This document shows positions 7,703-15,877 of a DNA stretch of 64,000 nucleotides, piece after piece (within the stretch, counting starts at the first letter, position 1; each line of letters opens with the position of its first letter). The position numbers and the translations under genes are program-made. This DNA comes from Gemmatimonadota bacterium. GTDB lineage: Bacteria; Gemmatimonadota; Gemmatimonadetes; Longimicrobiales; Gaopeijiaceae. The notes beneath the pieces are model-generated. The model was not told the origin of the DNA, searched no databases, and saw nothing but the letters and a program-made list of their open reading frames with translations. Where the stretch lies: NCBI GenBank assembly GCA_030827315.1, contig JAURER010000004.1, positions 1 through 64,000 of the forward strand, read 5' to 3'.

Positions 7703-8047
7703 TCAGAAGAGGAGTGTCTGCCAGCGTGGAAAGGTAGCCAATGACACGGCGAGCACCGTGCCGACCCAGAGGACGATCTGCATCCGCCGCCGGGTCCGAG
7801 GGTCGGCACACGGCTTGCCCGGCGCACAAGCGGCTCTCTCTTCCCGGTCCAGGATCACGAACCCCGACACCAGGAAGACGGCCGTGGCTCCGAGCAGATA
7901 CGGTCGCAACGGCTCGAAGGCCGAAAGCCCCGCGCTGGACACGCCGAGCGTCACCGCCACCGTGGGCCCGCCGCAACAAACGGCGGAGCCCAAGGCGGCA
8001 AGGACCCCGCCTGCACTGGGCAATACGACTCTCGTGGTGTCCCTCAT
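7703..8047 (-). CDS. merT: MerT-type mercuric ion transporter
   Basis: A 114-aa inner-membrane protein with three hydrophobic segments. The first carries the vicinal pair Cys24-Cys25 in GSAVCCGGPTV, the Hg(II)-binding signature of MerT. A second cytoplasmic pair Cys74/Cys80 lies in CAPGKPC between helices 2 and 3, and SAFEPLRPYLLG is the conserved MerT loop. The start at 8047 (ATG after GAGG with 5 nt spacing) fits the normal MerT length; the frame is open further upstream but that part is not MerT-like. In classical mer operons MerT takes Hg(II) from periplasmic MerP and moves it inward to MerA. Here merP follows 15 nt downstream, but merA and merR are not in the window. Confidence 0.88.
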   Translation of the reverse strand: MRDTTRVVLPSAGGVLAALGSAVCCGGPTVAVTLGVSSAGLSAFEPLRPYLLGATAVFLVSGFVILDREERAACAPGKPCADPRTRRRMQIVLWVGTVLAVSLATFPRWQTLLF

Positions 8048-8221
8048 ATCGACCTCGCTCCCGGAGATGTCTCGACCGCCCACGCGACACCGGGCCTCGT
8101 TCGTGCGCGCGTGACGCCCAACGCTAGGCGTGCTGACCGAGGGCGTCGAGATGCACGCCCCGGCCCCCATACGTTGAAATGATGGCAGACTACACCGAGT
8201 TTACGCCCTCCGTGAAGTTTT

Positions 8222-8305
8222 GGAGGGGTGGCAGAGCGGTTCAATGCACCGGTCTTGAAAACCGGCGGGCGAAAGCCCTCGTGGGTTCGAATCCCACCCC
8301 CTCCG
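8222..8305 (+). tRNA. tRNA-Ser (anticodon UGA)
   Basis: A full class II cloverleaf is readable: acceptor GGAGGGG/CCCCTCC, anticodon stem CCGGT/ACCGG with loop CTTGAAA (anticodon TGA), long variable arm GGGC-GAAA-GCCC typical of Ser, and T-arm GTGGG-TTCGAAT-CCCAC. The discriminator is G8305; CCA is not encoded. The anticodon reads UCA/UCN serine codons, so this is not tRNA-Sec (which needs UCA). It is divergent from merT. A TTGAAA at 8174-8179 may be its -35 box, with only a poor -10 (GAGTTT). Confidence 0.95.
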
Positions 8306-8312
8306 CTCGATG

Positions 8313-8337
8313 TAAGACATGCCAGCAAAGTGTCTTA
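8313..8337 (+). repeat. Inverted repeat 8 nt after tRNA-Ser
   Basis: TAAGACA (8313-8319) and TGTCTTA (8331-8337) form a perfect 7-bp stem with an 11-nt loop. It could be the tRNA transcript's 3'-end hairpin, although no T-run follows. The rest of the spacer to 8477 shows nothing else. Confidence 0.5.
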
Positions 8338-8477
8338 GATGGGTGGACACGGGCGTCACCCCCGGGGTCTGGTACAGCCGTGCCGGGTTCCGCTTCGTGC
8401 CGGCGTGATCCCACGCGCGTACGACGCCTGGGGGGGGGCCGCGGCCTGGCGCCACTTCCGCGGCTACGTCCGGAACG

Positions 8478-8738
8478 CTACGACGACGGGCCGCTCTCTT
8501 TCCGTGCGCCGCCGAGCAGTTTGACCAGGACGCCAGCCAGCCCGCCCGCGGCGAACGCCGCCGCACCAAAGAGCGCGGGCATGCCCACGAGCGCGAGGAA
8601 GGCGAGCGCCGTGCCCCCGTTGAGTCCGACCGTGAGAAGATCGATCACCATTCCGCCGAACGCGTAGAGAACACCGCAGGCGAGACCGAGCACTGCCCCC
8701 CAACGGGCAAACCGGGTCGCGCGCTCGAGGACCGTCAC
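8478..8738 (-). CDS. Small membrane protein, unknown function
   Basis: An 86-aa product starting at a GTG with GGAGG 6 nt upstream. There are two to three hydrophobic helices (GAVLGLACGVLYAFGGMVI, ALAFLALVGMPALFGAAAFAAGGLAG) and a basic/polar C-terminus. It is not recognised as a named family. The gene is divergent from the TlpA-like gene with a 148-bp spacer that should hold both promoters. Confidence 0.6.
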   Translation of the reverse strand: MTVLERATRFARWGAVLGLACGVLYAFGGMVIDLLTVGLNGGTALAFLALVGMPALFGAAAFAAGGLAGVLVKLLGGARKESGPSS

Positions 8739-8886
8739 CGTCGACCTCCATGGAAAAGGCAGCGGTACGAGGCGTTGGTGGCTCCGAACTCACGCATCGT
8801 CCTGGATGCCACGCTGCACCCTCGCAGTCTCCGTGTCCAGTGTCCTCGATCGGAAACCTGTGGACGCACTGACGGGTTGAAGTGGC

Positions 8887-9492
8887 ATGGAATCGGAGCG
8901 ACACGACGACGAAGACCGAGGCCGGCCCGGCGACACACCCCCGCCCTCCCGCTGGCGGGCTGCAGGCGTATGGCTGGAACGGCTCTTCACCGCGGCCATG
9001 GTGGTGTTCGTGGTGTACCGCCTCGGCCCGCAGCTCGGCGCGCTGACAGGCGTCGGGCCCGACCTCGGGCGCTCCCCGGAATACACCTTCACCGCGCTCG
9101 ACGGCACCGAGGTCCGCTCCGAGGATCTGCGAGGCAACGTCGTCGTCCTGAACTTCTGGGCCACCTGGTGCGGCCCCTGCAAGCTCGAGATGCCGTCGCT
9201 GCAGTCGCTGCACGAGGAGCGGGCGATGGACGGGGTTGTGGTGCTCGGCCTGTCGACCGACGTCGGCGGGGATGACACGATCCGCGACTTCCTCAACGCG
9301 CGCAGCATTACGTATCCGGTCGGACGAGCCACGAACGCCCACCGACAGGCGTTCGGAGGGATCCGGGGGATCCCCACTACCTTCGTCATCGACCGTGACG
9401 GAATCGTGCACCACCGCGTGGTCGGATACTTCGCCCCTCCGGCCATGCGCGCGGCGGTGAGCCGGCTGCTGGAGCGCCCGGGGGAACCGTGA
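8887..9492 (+). CDS. TlpA/ResA-like thiol-disulfide oxidoreductase
   Basis: A 201-aa protein with a single N-terminal membrane anchor (about residues 33-52) and a thioredoxin-like domain outside. The redoxin motif is FWATWCGPCKLEMPSL (Cys95, Cys98), followed by the TlpA/AhpC-TSA features VVVLGLSTDVGGDD and the cis-Pro segment IRGIPTTFVIDRDGIV. Family members keep periplasmic thiols reduced, for example for cytochrome c maturation; the partner here is unknown. Single gene, convergent with purH and 24 bp from it. Confidence 0.88.
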   Translation: MESERHDDEDRGRPGDTPPPSRWRAAGVWLERLFTAAMVVFVVYRLGPQLGALTGVGPDLGRSPEYTFTALDGTEVRSEDLRGNVVVLNFWATWCGPCKLEMPSLQSLHEERAMDGVVVLGLSTDVGGDDTIRDFLNARSITYPVGRATNAHRQAFGGIRGIPTTFVIDRDGIVHHRVVGYFAPPAMRAAVSRLLERPGEP

Positions 9493-9516
9493 CAAAGGCG
9501 CCAACCCCGCGTTCGC

Positions 9517-11115
9517 CTAGTGCCGGAAGAGCCTCCGACCGGTGAAGACCATGGCGATCCCGTGCTCGTCGGCCGCGGCGATGACCTCCTCGTCACGCAC
9601 CGAGCCACCGGGCTGGACGATCGCCTTCACGCCGGCCGCTGCCGCCGCGTCGACCCCGTCGCGGAAGGGGAAGAACGCATCGGACGCGAGCACGGATCCG
9701 GCCAGCTCGTGGCCGCCGTCGCCCGCCTTCCGGACCGCGATCCTGGACGAGTCGACGCGGCTCATCTGACCGGCGCCGATCCCCAGCACGCCACCGTCCT
9801 TCGCCAGGAGGATCGCATTGGACTTCACCCCGAAGATCGCCGCCCACGCGAATCGAAGGTCGTCCCATTCGGCGTCGGTCGGCGCTCGCTGCGTCGCGAC
9901 GCTCCACGAGACGTCGTCCCGGCCGTAGAACGGCGGCAGCGGCGGCGTCTGGGCGAGCATCCCGCCGTACACGGACCGCACCACGACCGGTTCGGGCACC
10001 CGCCCGTGCATCGCGAGGAATGCAGCGGTGCCCGCCTCGTCCGAGGCGCCGGCCGGGTAGGTCAGGATGCGGATGTTCTTTTTCTCCGTAAGCTTCACCA
10101 TCGCCTCGTCCGAGTACGACGGTGCGACGAGGCACTCGATGAAGAGCTGGGACATGGCATCGGCGGCCGCCGCGTCGACCGGACGGTTCACGGCGATCAC
10201 CGAGCCGAACGCACTCACCGGATCGGTCGCCAGTGCACGATCGTACGCCGCGGCGAGCGTATCGCCGATGCCGAAGCCACACGGGGTGGTGTGCTTGACG
10301 ATGACCACGGCGGGCCGAGGGGAGTACGCGAAGGGAGCGAGACTCAGCAGCGCCCCGTCCAGGTCGAGAATGTTGTTGTACGACAGTTCCCTCCCGTGGT
10401 GCTGCTCGAGCGCCGCGATCCCCGCCGGCTTCGCCCCGGCGTAGAACGCCGCTTCCTGGTCCGGGTTCTCACCGTAGCGCAGGGTCTGCATGCGACCGAG
10501 CGAGGTCTCGAGCCGCTCTCCGAGGACGGTCGCCCCATCCCCGCCCTGCTCGGCTAGGTAGTTGCCGACCGCCGCGTCATACGCGCTGACGTGCTGGAAC
10601 ACCTTCGCGGCCAGCCGGCGGCGAAGGAGGGGATCGTCGTCCCCGTCGATCGCCGTGAGCACGGCTGCGTAATCGGTCGGATCGACGACGACCCACACGT
10701 CCCTGTGGCTCTTGGCCGCAGCCCGAATCATCGTCGGGCCACCGATGTCCACTTTGTCCATCGCCTGCTCCACGGGAACGTCGCCCGCGGCGACCGTCTC
10801 GCGAAACGGATAGAGGTTCACCGCCACGAGGTCGATGGCGCCGTATCCCTGCTCTTCGAGCGCGGCCATGTCGTCGGCGCGGTCGCGCCGGGCGAGCAGG
10901 CCGGCATGGATCGCCGGGTGCAGCGTCTTGACCCTGCCCTCCATCATCTCGGGGTGCCTCGTGACGTCGGAGACGCTCGTCACCTCGAGGCCGGCGTCCC
11001 GCAGTGTACGCGCAGTCCCTCCCGTGGAGAGCAGCTGCCACCCTCGCTGGGAGAGGGCCACGGCCAGTTCGACGATTCCGTTCTTGTCCGACACGCTCAG
11101 GAGCGCGCGCTTCAT
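9517..11115 (-). CDS. purH: Bifunctional AICAR formyltransferase / IMP cyclohydrolase
   Basis: PurH performs the last two steps of de novo IMP synthesis. The 532-aa product has the N-terminal MGS-like cyclohydrolase domain ([46 protein letters not shown]) and the AICAR transformylase domain ([28 protein letters not shown] with the Lys-His pair, and [20 protein letters not shown]). It ends at the typical C-terminus [10 protein letters not shown]. It lies 40 bp downstream of purN in the same direction, so the two purine formyltransferases are probably co-transcribed. Confidence 0.97.
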   Translation of the reverse strand: MKRALLSVSDKNGIVELAVALSQRGWQLLSTGGTARTLRDAGLEVTSVSDVTRHPEMMEGRVKTLHPAIHAGLLARRDRADDMAALEEQGYGAIDLVAVNLYPFRETVAAGDVPVEQAMDKVDIGGPTMIRAAAKSHRDVWVVVDPTDYAAVLTAIDGDDDPLLRRRLAAKVFQHVSAYDAAVGNYLAEQGGDGATVLGERLETSLGRMQTLRYGENPDQEAAFYAGAKPAGIAALEQHHGRELSYNNILDLDGALLSLAPFAYSPRPAVVIVKHTTPCGFGIGDTLAAAYDRALATDPVSAFGSVIAVNRPVDAAAADAMSQLFIECLVAPSYSDEAMVKLTEKKNIRILTYPAGASDEAGTAAFLAMHGRVPEPVVVRSVYGGMLAQTPPLPPFYGRDDVSWSVATQRAPTDAEWDDLRFAWAAIFGVKSNAILLAKDGGVLGIGAGQMSRVDSSRIAVRKAGDGGHELAGSVLASDAFFPFRDGVDAAAAAGVKAIVQPGGSVRDEEVIAAADEHGIAMVFTGRRLFRH

Positions 11116-11155
11116 GCCTTGCCTCGGCGGTTCTGGATGATCGTTTTGTTTCGAA

Positions 11156-11803
11156 TCATGGGGCGCCCGCGTCGCCGTCGACCAGGTCCGCCATGCGGTC
11201 CGGCGTGAAGCCCTCGGCGAGGGCCGTGCACAGGTGGTCGACGGCTCGGGGGTAAAGACGGTGTTCCACCCCCAGCACCCGGGCGGCGAGGTCTTCGGGG
11301 GTGTCGTGCGGGAGGACGGGGACCCGGGCCTGAGCCAGCACGTCGCCGTCGTCGTACGCCTCGGTCACGAAATGCACGGTCGCGCCACTCTCCCGCGCAC
11401 CGGCCTCGACCACGGCCCGGTGCACGTTCATCCCGTACATGCCCTTGCCCCCGAACGCGGGCAGGAGCGCCGGGTGGATGTTCAGGATCCTGCCCCGGTA
11501 CCGGCGCACGACCTCGGCGGGGAGCAGCCGGAGGTAGCCCGACAGGAGGATGACGTCGATCCCGAACGCGTCGAGCACCTCGAGCGTCCGCGCCGCCACG
11601 ACATCCGCAGGTACGTCCTTCGTCGCGACGATCCGCACCGGTACGCCGGCCGTCTTGGCCCGCTCGGCCGCTCCGGCTTCGCGGTTCATCACGAGCACGG
11701 CAACCCGCCAGAGCGGCTGGGCGACCCGGTGGTCGAGGAGTGCCTGGAAGTTCGTCCCGCCACCGGATGCGAAGACCGCCACGTTGTAGGGGTCGCGGGT
11801 CAC
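11156..11803 (-). CDS. purN: Phosphoribosylglycinamide formyltransferase (GART)
   Basis: A 215-aa enzyme transferring formyl from 10-formyl-THF to GAR, the third step of purine synthesis. Visible are the phosphate loop ASGGGTNFQALLDH, the catalytic Asn108 and His110 in LNIHPALLPAF, and Asp154 in YDDGDVL. The start is GTG; its first bases overlap the stop of the upstream metallo-hydrolase gene (GTGA, 4 nt), a sign of translational coupling. purH follows 40 bp downstream. Confidence 0.96.
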   Translation of the reverse strand: MTRDPYNVAVFASGGGTNFQALLDHRVAQPLWRVAVLVMNREAGAAERAKTAGVPVRIVATKDVPADVVAARTLEVLDAFGIDVILLSGYLRLLPAEVVRRYRGRILNIHPALLPAFGGKGMYGMNVHRAVVEAGARESGATVHFVTEAYDDGDVLAQARVPVLPHDTPEDLAARVLGVEHRLYPRAVDHLCTALAEGFTPDRMADLVDGDAGAP

Positions 11804-12453
11804 GCCAGCTCACCCCCGTAGTGCGGCGCGAGGAACGGGTTGCCCAGGCGCTCCATGCCGACGGTGGTCTCGGGCCCGTGGCCGGGGTACAGCACGGTGT
11901 CGTCGGGGAGCGTCAGGATCTCGCCGCGGATCGACTTCATAAGGGTGTGGAAGTCGCCACCCGGGAGGTCGGTCCGGCCGATGGAGCCCTGGAAGACCAC
12001 GTCGCCGACGATCGCGAGACTATGCTCGGGCGAGACGAAGACCACGTGGCCGGGGGCATGCCCGGGCGTGAAGCGGACCTCGAAACCGCAAGCCCCGAAC
12101 GACATTTGGGAACCGGGGACGATCTCGTGCGTGGGTTCGGGCTGGGCCTCGGTGCGCAGACCGAACATCGCCGCCTGGCGCTGCACTCCGCGGTACAGGC
12201 CGAGGTCGTCGGGGTGGAGCCAGATGGGGACCTCGGGGGCGTACGCCCGTACCTCGTGCACGCCCTCGATGTGGTCGAGGTGCGCATGCGTCAGCCAGAC
12301 GGCTTCGAGGAAGAGGCTCTGCGACTCGACGTAGCGCACGAGGACGCGCGCCCCAGCACCCGGGTCGATCGCCACACACGCCTTCGTCTCGGTACAGACC
12401 GCCAGGTAGGCGTTCTCTCCGAACCCCGCTCCTGTGAAGGTCCGGATCTCCAC
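11800..12453 (-). CDS. MBL-fold metallo-hydrolase (glyoxalase II-like)
   Basis: A 217-aa metallo-beta-lactamase-fold hydrolase. The zinc motif THAHLDH (His56, His58, Asp60, His61) is followed by the third ligand His in TPGHAPGH, Asp in VGDVVFQGSIGRTDLPGGD, and a last His in LYPGHGPETT. The order and the GRTDLPGGD stretch match the YcbL/GloB-related thioesterase-type group, often annotated as hydroxyacylglutathione hydrolase; the true substrate is uncertain. It overlaps purN by 4 nt and lies 27 bp downstream of the A-type carrier gene. Confidence 0.88.
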   Translation of the reverse strand: MEIRTFTGAGFGENAYLAVCTETKACVAIDPGAGARVLVRYVESQSLFLEAVWLTHAHLDHIEGVHEVRAYAPEVPIWLHPDDLGLYRGVQRQAAMFGLRTEAQPEPTHEIVPGSQMSFGACGFEVRFTPGHAPGHVVFVSPEHSLAIVGDVVFQGSIGRTDLPGGDFHTLMKSIRGEILTLPDDTVLYPGHGPETTVGMERLGNPFLAPHYGGELA

Positions 12454-12480
12454 CGCGTCAGCCCCGGGGGCGGGAAAGCG

Positions 12481-12807
12481 TCAAACCGTGAACGAGCTCC
12501 CGCAGCCGCAGCCGCCGGACGCGTTCGGGTTCCGGAAGGTGAAGCCCTGTCCCATCATCGAGCTCACGTAGTCGATCTCGACCCCTTCAAGATACTGCGC
12601 GCTGAAGGGATCGACGAAGATCTTGATGGAGCCGAGCTCGAGCACCTCATCGTCAGCCTCCGGCCCGTCCTCGATGTTGAGGCCGTACTGAAAGCCTGAG
12701 CAGCCGCCCGGAAGCACCGCGACACGGAGCCCCGCCCCGGACTCGACGCCGTGCTCGTGAATGAAATCCTGAACCTTCTCGGTCGCTGTGCTCGTCAACG
12801 TGACCAT
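12481..12807 (-). CDS. A-type iron-sulfur carrier (IscA/ErpA/SufA family)
   Basis: A 108-aa product from the ATG at 12807 (AGGAGG 10 nt upstream). The three cluster-ligand cysteines of A-type carriers are present: Cys36 in PGGCSGFQYGL, and Cys100 and Cys102 in the C-terminal GGCGCGSSF. The family accepts or carries an Fe-S cluster and delivers it to targets such as IspG (also in this window) and other [4Fe-4S] enzymes. Sequence alone cannot decide among ErpA, IscA and SufA. It is preceded by a 120-nt structured leader with a good promoter and followed after 27 bp by the metallo-hydrolase gene. Confidence 0.92.
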   Translation of the reverse strand: MVTLTSTATEKVQDFIHEHGVESGAGLRVAVLPGGCSGFQYGLNIEDGPEADDEVLELGSIKIFVDPFSAQYLEGVEIDYVSSMMGQGFTFRNPNASGGCGCGSSFTV

Positions 12808-12959
12808 GACGCCGACACCTCCTGAAGCGTGCGAATTCGGCCGTATCCCCAAAACGGGGAACCCGATCCTGCCTTCCCCTACACCGAAGAGGGGCCCGGG
12901 GTTCGGGACCTGTTCGTGTGGCGAGGCGAAAAGCTATCCGACCCCCGAAAAGGGGTCAA
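12808..12959 (-). promoter_or_regulatory. Promoter and structured leader of the A-type carrier gene
   Basis: TTGACC (12959-12954), a 17-bp spacer and TAGCTT (12936-12931) form the best sigma70-like promoter in the window. A palindrome GACCCC / GGGGTC overlaps the -35 box and spacer. It could be an operator, or the end hairpin of the selA transcript whose stop is 30 bp upstream. The roughly 120-nt leader can form two further hairpins (CCCCT/AGGGG and TCCCC-GTTTT-GGGGA) before the Shine-Dalgarno. Confidence 0.55.
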
Positions 12960-12989
12960 CGACTCGAGCCCGGACCGTGTGACCGCGCG

Positions 12990-14393
12990 TCATCCGGCCC
13001 GCCGCCAGGCCTCGAGCACGCACTGCACCAGCGCCTCGTCCTGACCGGGCAGAACGGTTCTCACATCCAGGCGGAGTCCGTCGTCGACGATGCGGCCGAT
13101 CACGGGCAGATCTCCCTGTCGGAGCGCTGCGGCGAGTGCGTCCGCTCCCGCGGAGTGGCGCATCTCGACGCCCCAGGACGCGAGCTCGACGCCCGGGTAG
13201 GTACCGCCCCCGACCGCGCCAGCGGTCGCGACGACCTCGGCGCGGATGCCCGCGTGCTCCAGGGCCTCCGCCAGCGCGCGGGCCCGCGACTCCAGCGCCT
13301 CCTTGTCGGCCGAGAGCATGGCAAGCGTCGGTACCGTCCGTACGACCCGGGCCGGGTCTCCATAGAGCCGGAGCGTCGCCTCGAGCCCCGCCAGCGTGAC
13401 CTTGTCCACGCGGAGGGCCCTGCAGAGCGGGTTCTTCCGCATGCGAGCCACGTGCGCACCCCGCCCGAGGATCACCCCCGCCTGGGTGGCGCCCATCAGC
13501 TTGTCGCCCGACACGACCACGATGTCCGAGCCCGCCCGAAGCGAATCGACGGCGCGTGGCTCCTCCGGAAGCCCGAGGGCACCCGCGTCGATCAGGAGGC
13601 CCGAGCCCAGGTCGTGCACGAGCGGCAGGCCGTGCGTCCGGCACAGAGCCGACAGCTCGCCGACCGACGCCTCTTCGGTGAACCCGGTGATGCGGAAGTT
13701 GGAGCGGTGCACCTTCAGGACGGCGGCGACCTCTCCGGCTTCCACCACTTCCACGTAATCGCCCACGCGCGTGCGGTTCGTGCTCCCCACCTCGACGAGT
13801 CGGGCCCCCGCTCGCTCGAGCATCTCGGGAATGCGGAATCCGCCGCCGATCTCGACCAGCTCCCCGCGAGAGACCGCGACCCCACGCCCCTGACCGAAGG
13901 TGTTGAGCGCGAGCACGAGCGCCGCGGCCGCATTGTTGACCACCAGAGCGTCCTCCGCGCCCGTGAGGTCGGTGAGCAGCGAGACGCAGTGCACGTAGCG
14001 CGACCCGCGCACGCCCGAATCCAGATCGAATTCGAGGTTCGTGTACCGGCCGGCCACGTCGCGCATGGCACGGACGGCGTCCTCGGCCAACGGCGCGCGG
14101 CCGAGATTCGTGTGCAGGACCACGCCGGTCGCGTTGATCACGTGGCGCAGGCTCGGAACTTCGGCGTGCTCGAGTGCGCGCCGCGCGCGGTCCAGGTAGA
14201 TGGCCGGATCGGTCATGTCCTCATGCGGCTCCGGGCCGCCGCCGCTCCCCGAAAGGCCGGCGCGCACCGCGTCGACCGCGGCGCGCACCGCGTGGACCAC
14301 GCGAGCCCGGCCGAAGCGTGCGACGACGTCCGCCGCCGCCTCGGCGGCCACGATCGAGTCGACCGAGGGGATGAGACTTCGCGGATCGCTCAC
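12990..14393 (-). CDS. selA: L-seryl-tRNA(Sec) selenium transferase (selenocysteine synthase)
   Basis: A 467-aa PLP enzyme converting Ser-tRNA(Sec) to Sec-tRNA(Sec) with selenophosphate. Family signatures are clear: the SelA N-terminal helical part (LIPSVDSIV), INATGVVLHTNLGRAPL, LEFDLDSGVRGSR, NNAAAALVLALNT, LVHDLGSGLLID, and the PLP-lysine segment SGDKLMGATQAG with Lys298. The start is GTG, overlapping the stop of the preceding lipoprotein gene by 4 nt (GTGA), so selA is translated as the third gene of a valS-lipoprotein-selA unit. selB, selC and selD are not in the window. The gene shows the host can make selenocysteine, which supports the UGA reading of merP. Confidence 0.96.
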   Translation of the reverse strand: MSDPRSLIPSVDSIVAAEAAADVVARFGRARVVHAVRAAVDAVRAGLSGSGGGPEPHEDMTDPAIYLDRARRALEHAEVPSLRHVINATGVVLHTNLGRAPLAEDAVRAMRDVAGRYTNLEFDLDSGVRGSRYVHCVSLLTDLTGAEDALVVNNAAAALVLALNTFGQGRGVAVSRGELVEIGGGFRIPEMLERAGARLVEVGSTNRTRVGDYVEVVEAGEVAAVLKVHRSNFRITGFTEEASVGELSALCRTHGLPLVHDLGSGLLIDAGALGLPEEPRAVDSLRAGSDIVVVSGDKLMGATQAGVILGRGAHVARMRKNPLCRALRVDKVTLAGLEATLRLYGDPARVVRTVPTLAMLSADKEALESRARALAEALEHAGIRAEVVATAGAVGGGTYPGVELASWGVEMRHSAGADALAAALRQGDLPVIGRIVDDGLRLDVRTVLPGQDEALVQCVLEAWRRAG

Positions 14394-15877
14394 CGCGGAC
14401 TCCCTGCGTCCCGCGGCCGGGGTGCGGCCCGCGGAACCGGCACCAAACCTGTATCGACGGCGGCCGCGGAGTCAGCGGGGAGGGTGTCCGGTGGCGGGGA
14501 CGCCACGAGCAGCGTGTCGACACCCCCGCCGCCCGGCATCCCGTTGACGTTCACGACCCCCGACGCCTCGACCTCGTATCCGACGTCGAAGTCCAGGGGC
14601 GTGGCGAGGATCACGACGATCCGCCGTCCGGGCAGGAGACGCCGCCCGTCCGGCGTCGGGCCAGGGCTCGTACCGCTCAGGACGTCCAGCGCCGGTGGAG
14701 TCTTCCGCCGCGCCGGAGCCCCGGCCGCCTGCGGTCCGGGGGAAGCACCCATGGGCGCGCCGACCCGGGCTCTCGCAGGCGACGCGACGAAAACCGTGTC
14801 CGGCGGCTCGGGGGGCATCGCAGGCTCGGCCACCACCGTGTCGATCCCGACGCCCGTCGTGTCGAACGCTGTCGCGGTGTCACCGACTCCTGCGGTGTCG
14901 CTTGCGGCACTCCTGCTCGCTTCCGCCCTCCGCTCCGCGGCGGCCTCGGCGTCCATGGAGTCGAGGCGGGCGAGAGAGTCCGTGACCTCCTCGACCCATT
15001 CAGCGTATTCATGCTCGTGAAGCACGCGCTCGACGGCGGGGGCTTCACCCTCCGGAAGCCGGATACTGACGGAGACGGCGCCGGAGGGCGCGTTCGGCTC
15101 GAGGAAGTCGTCGAACTCGAGCGTGATCACGACGGAGTCGAGCGCGGCGGCCCTGAGCAGCAGTGCGGCGGTGCTGTCCGGGGCTAGGACCGGGACATCC
15201 ACGAGGAGCGTGTCCCCGGCGGCCACGTCGACCGAGGTGGAGCCCTGGACCTCCATTGAATCGAGCTCGCGATTCCGGTTCACATCCTCGAACGCGGTGA
15301 GCGTGAAGCGCCCCGCCGGCAAGTACCGGAGCGCGAAGATCCCGTCTTCCCCGGTGCGCGCCTGGTGGACGAGGCTGTCTTCGCCCACGGCCTGGACGTA
15401 CCCGTCGCGCAGGGGGGCCCCGTCCACACGCCCCCACACCTCACCCGCGACCGTCGTCGGCACCGGCTCGGCCCCGGTCGAGAAGACCAGCTCGAAGGCG
15501 TCGGTCATTCTGTTGCTGAAGAGATCGGATACGACGGGCTGCAGCGTCACCCGATAGACCTGATCCGGCTCCAGGCCGCCCCGGACCTCTACGGTGAGCG
15601 AGGCCCGTTCGTGCCTGACGCGCACATCGCCCCGCCGCGGAGACACCGTGATGGCGTCGTCCAGCGTTCCACCCGGGACGCGCTCGCTGATCCGCTCGTC
15701 GAAGTCGAAGCGGATCTCCAGATCGAGGTCGGTCACCGTCGTGAACGCCTCGGGCGTCGTGCGAACGACGACCGGGGGCCGACGGTCCTCCGGTCCCCCC
15801 GGTGGAGCCTCCTGCTGCGCGCAGGCACTCCCGAACGCCGCCGCCAGCGCCGCGATGAGCGAGCCCCGTCGGATCAC
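14390..15877 (-). CDS. Lipoprotein with Ig-like (SbsA/Big_5-type) domain
   Basis: A 495-aa product from a GTG that overlaps the valS stop (GTGA). The signal peptide ends in a lipobox-like GSAC (Cys20). Residues about 33-140 form a Big_5-type Ig-like domain (PPVVVRTTPEAFTTV, RFDFDERISE, VTLQPVVSDLFSNR). A carboxypeptidase-regulatory-like beta sandwich follows (VAGEVWGRVDGAPLRDGYV, FALRYLPAGRFTLTAFED), then a Pro/Ala/Thr-rich low-complexity region with DTA repeats. Similar 'Ig-like domain-containing' lipoproteins occur widely in Bacteroidota/Gemmatimonadota-type genomes without known function. A link to either neighbour is not obvious. Confidence 0.75.
   Translation of the reverse strand: MIRRGSLIAALAAAFGSACAQQEAPPGGPEDRRPPVVVRTTPEAFTTVTDLDLEIRFDFDERISERVPGGTLDDAITVSPRRGDVRVRHERASLTVEVRGGLEPDQVYRVTLQPVVSDLFSNRMTDAFELVFSTGAEPVPTTVAGEVWGRVDGAPLRDGYVQAVGEDSLVHQARTGEDGIFALRYLPAGRFTLTAFEDVNRNRELDSMEVQGSTSVDVAAGDTLLVDVPVLAPDSTAALLLRAAALDSVVITLEFDDFLEPNAPSGAVSVSIRLPEGEAPAVERVLHEHEYAEWVEEVTDSLARLDSMDAEAAAERRAEASRSAASDTAGVGDTATAFDTTGVGIDTVVAEPAMPPEPPDTVFVASPARARVGAPMGASPGPQAAGAPARRKTPPALDVLSGTSPGPTPDGRRLLPGRRIVVILATPLDFDVGYEVEASGVVNVNGMPGGGGVDTLLVASPPPDTLPADSAAAVDTGLVPVPRAAPRPRDAGSPR

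Noticed and set aside
8222-8305. tRNA-Sec to match selA
   Set aside because: The loop is CTTGAAA with anticodon UGA and normal class II Ser features. tRNA-Sec needs anticodon UCA and a longer acceptor arm.
12853-12989. selC or another small RNA gene next to selA
   Set aside because: The hairpins do not form a tRNA cloverleaf. The region is better explained as promoter and leader of the Fe-S carrier gene.
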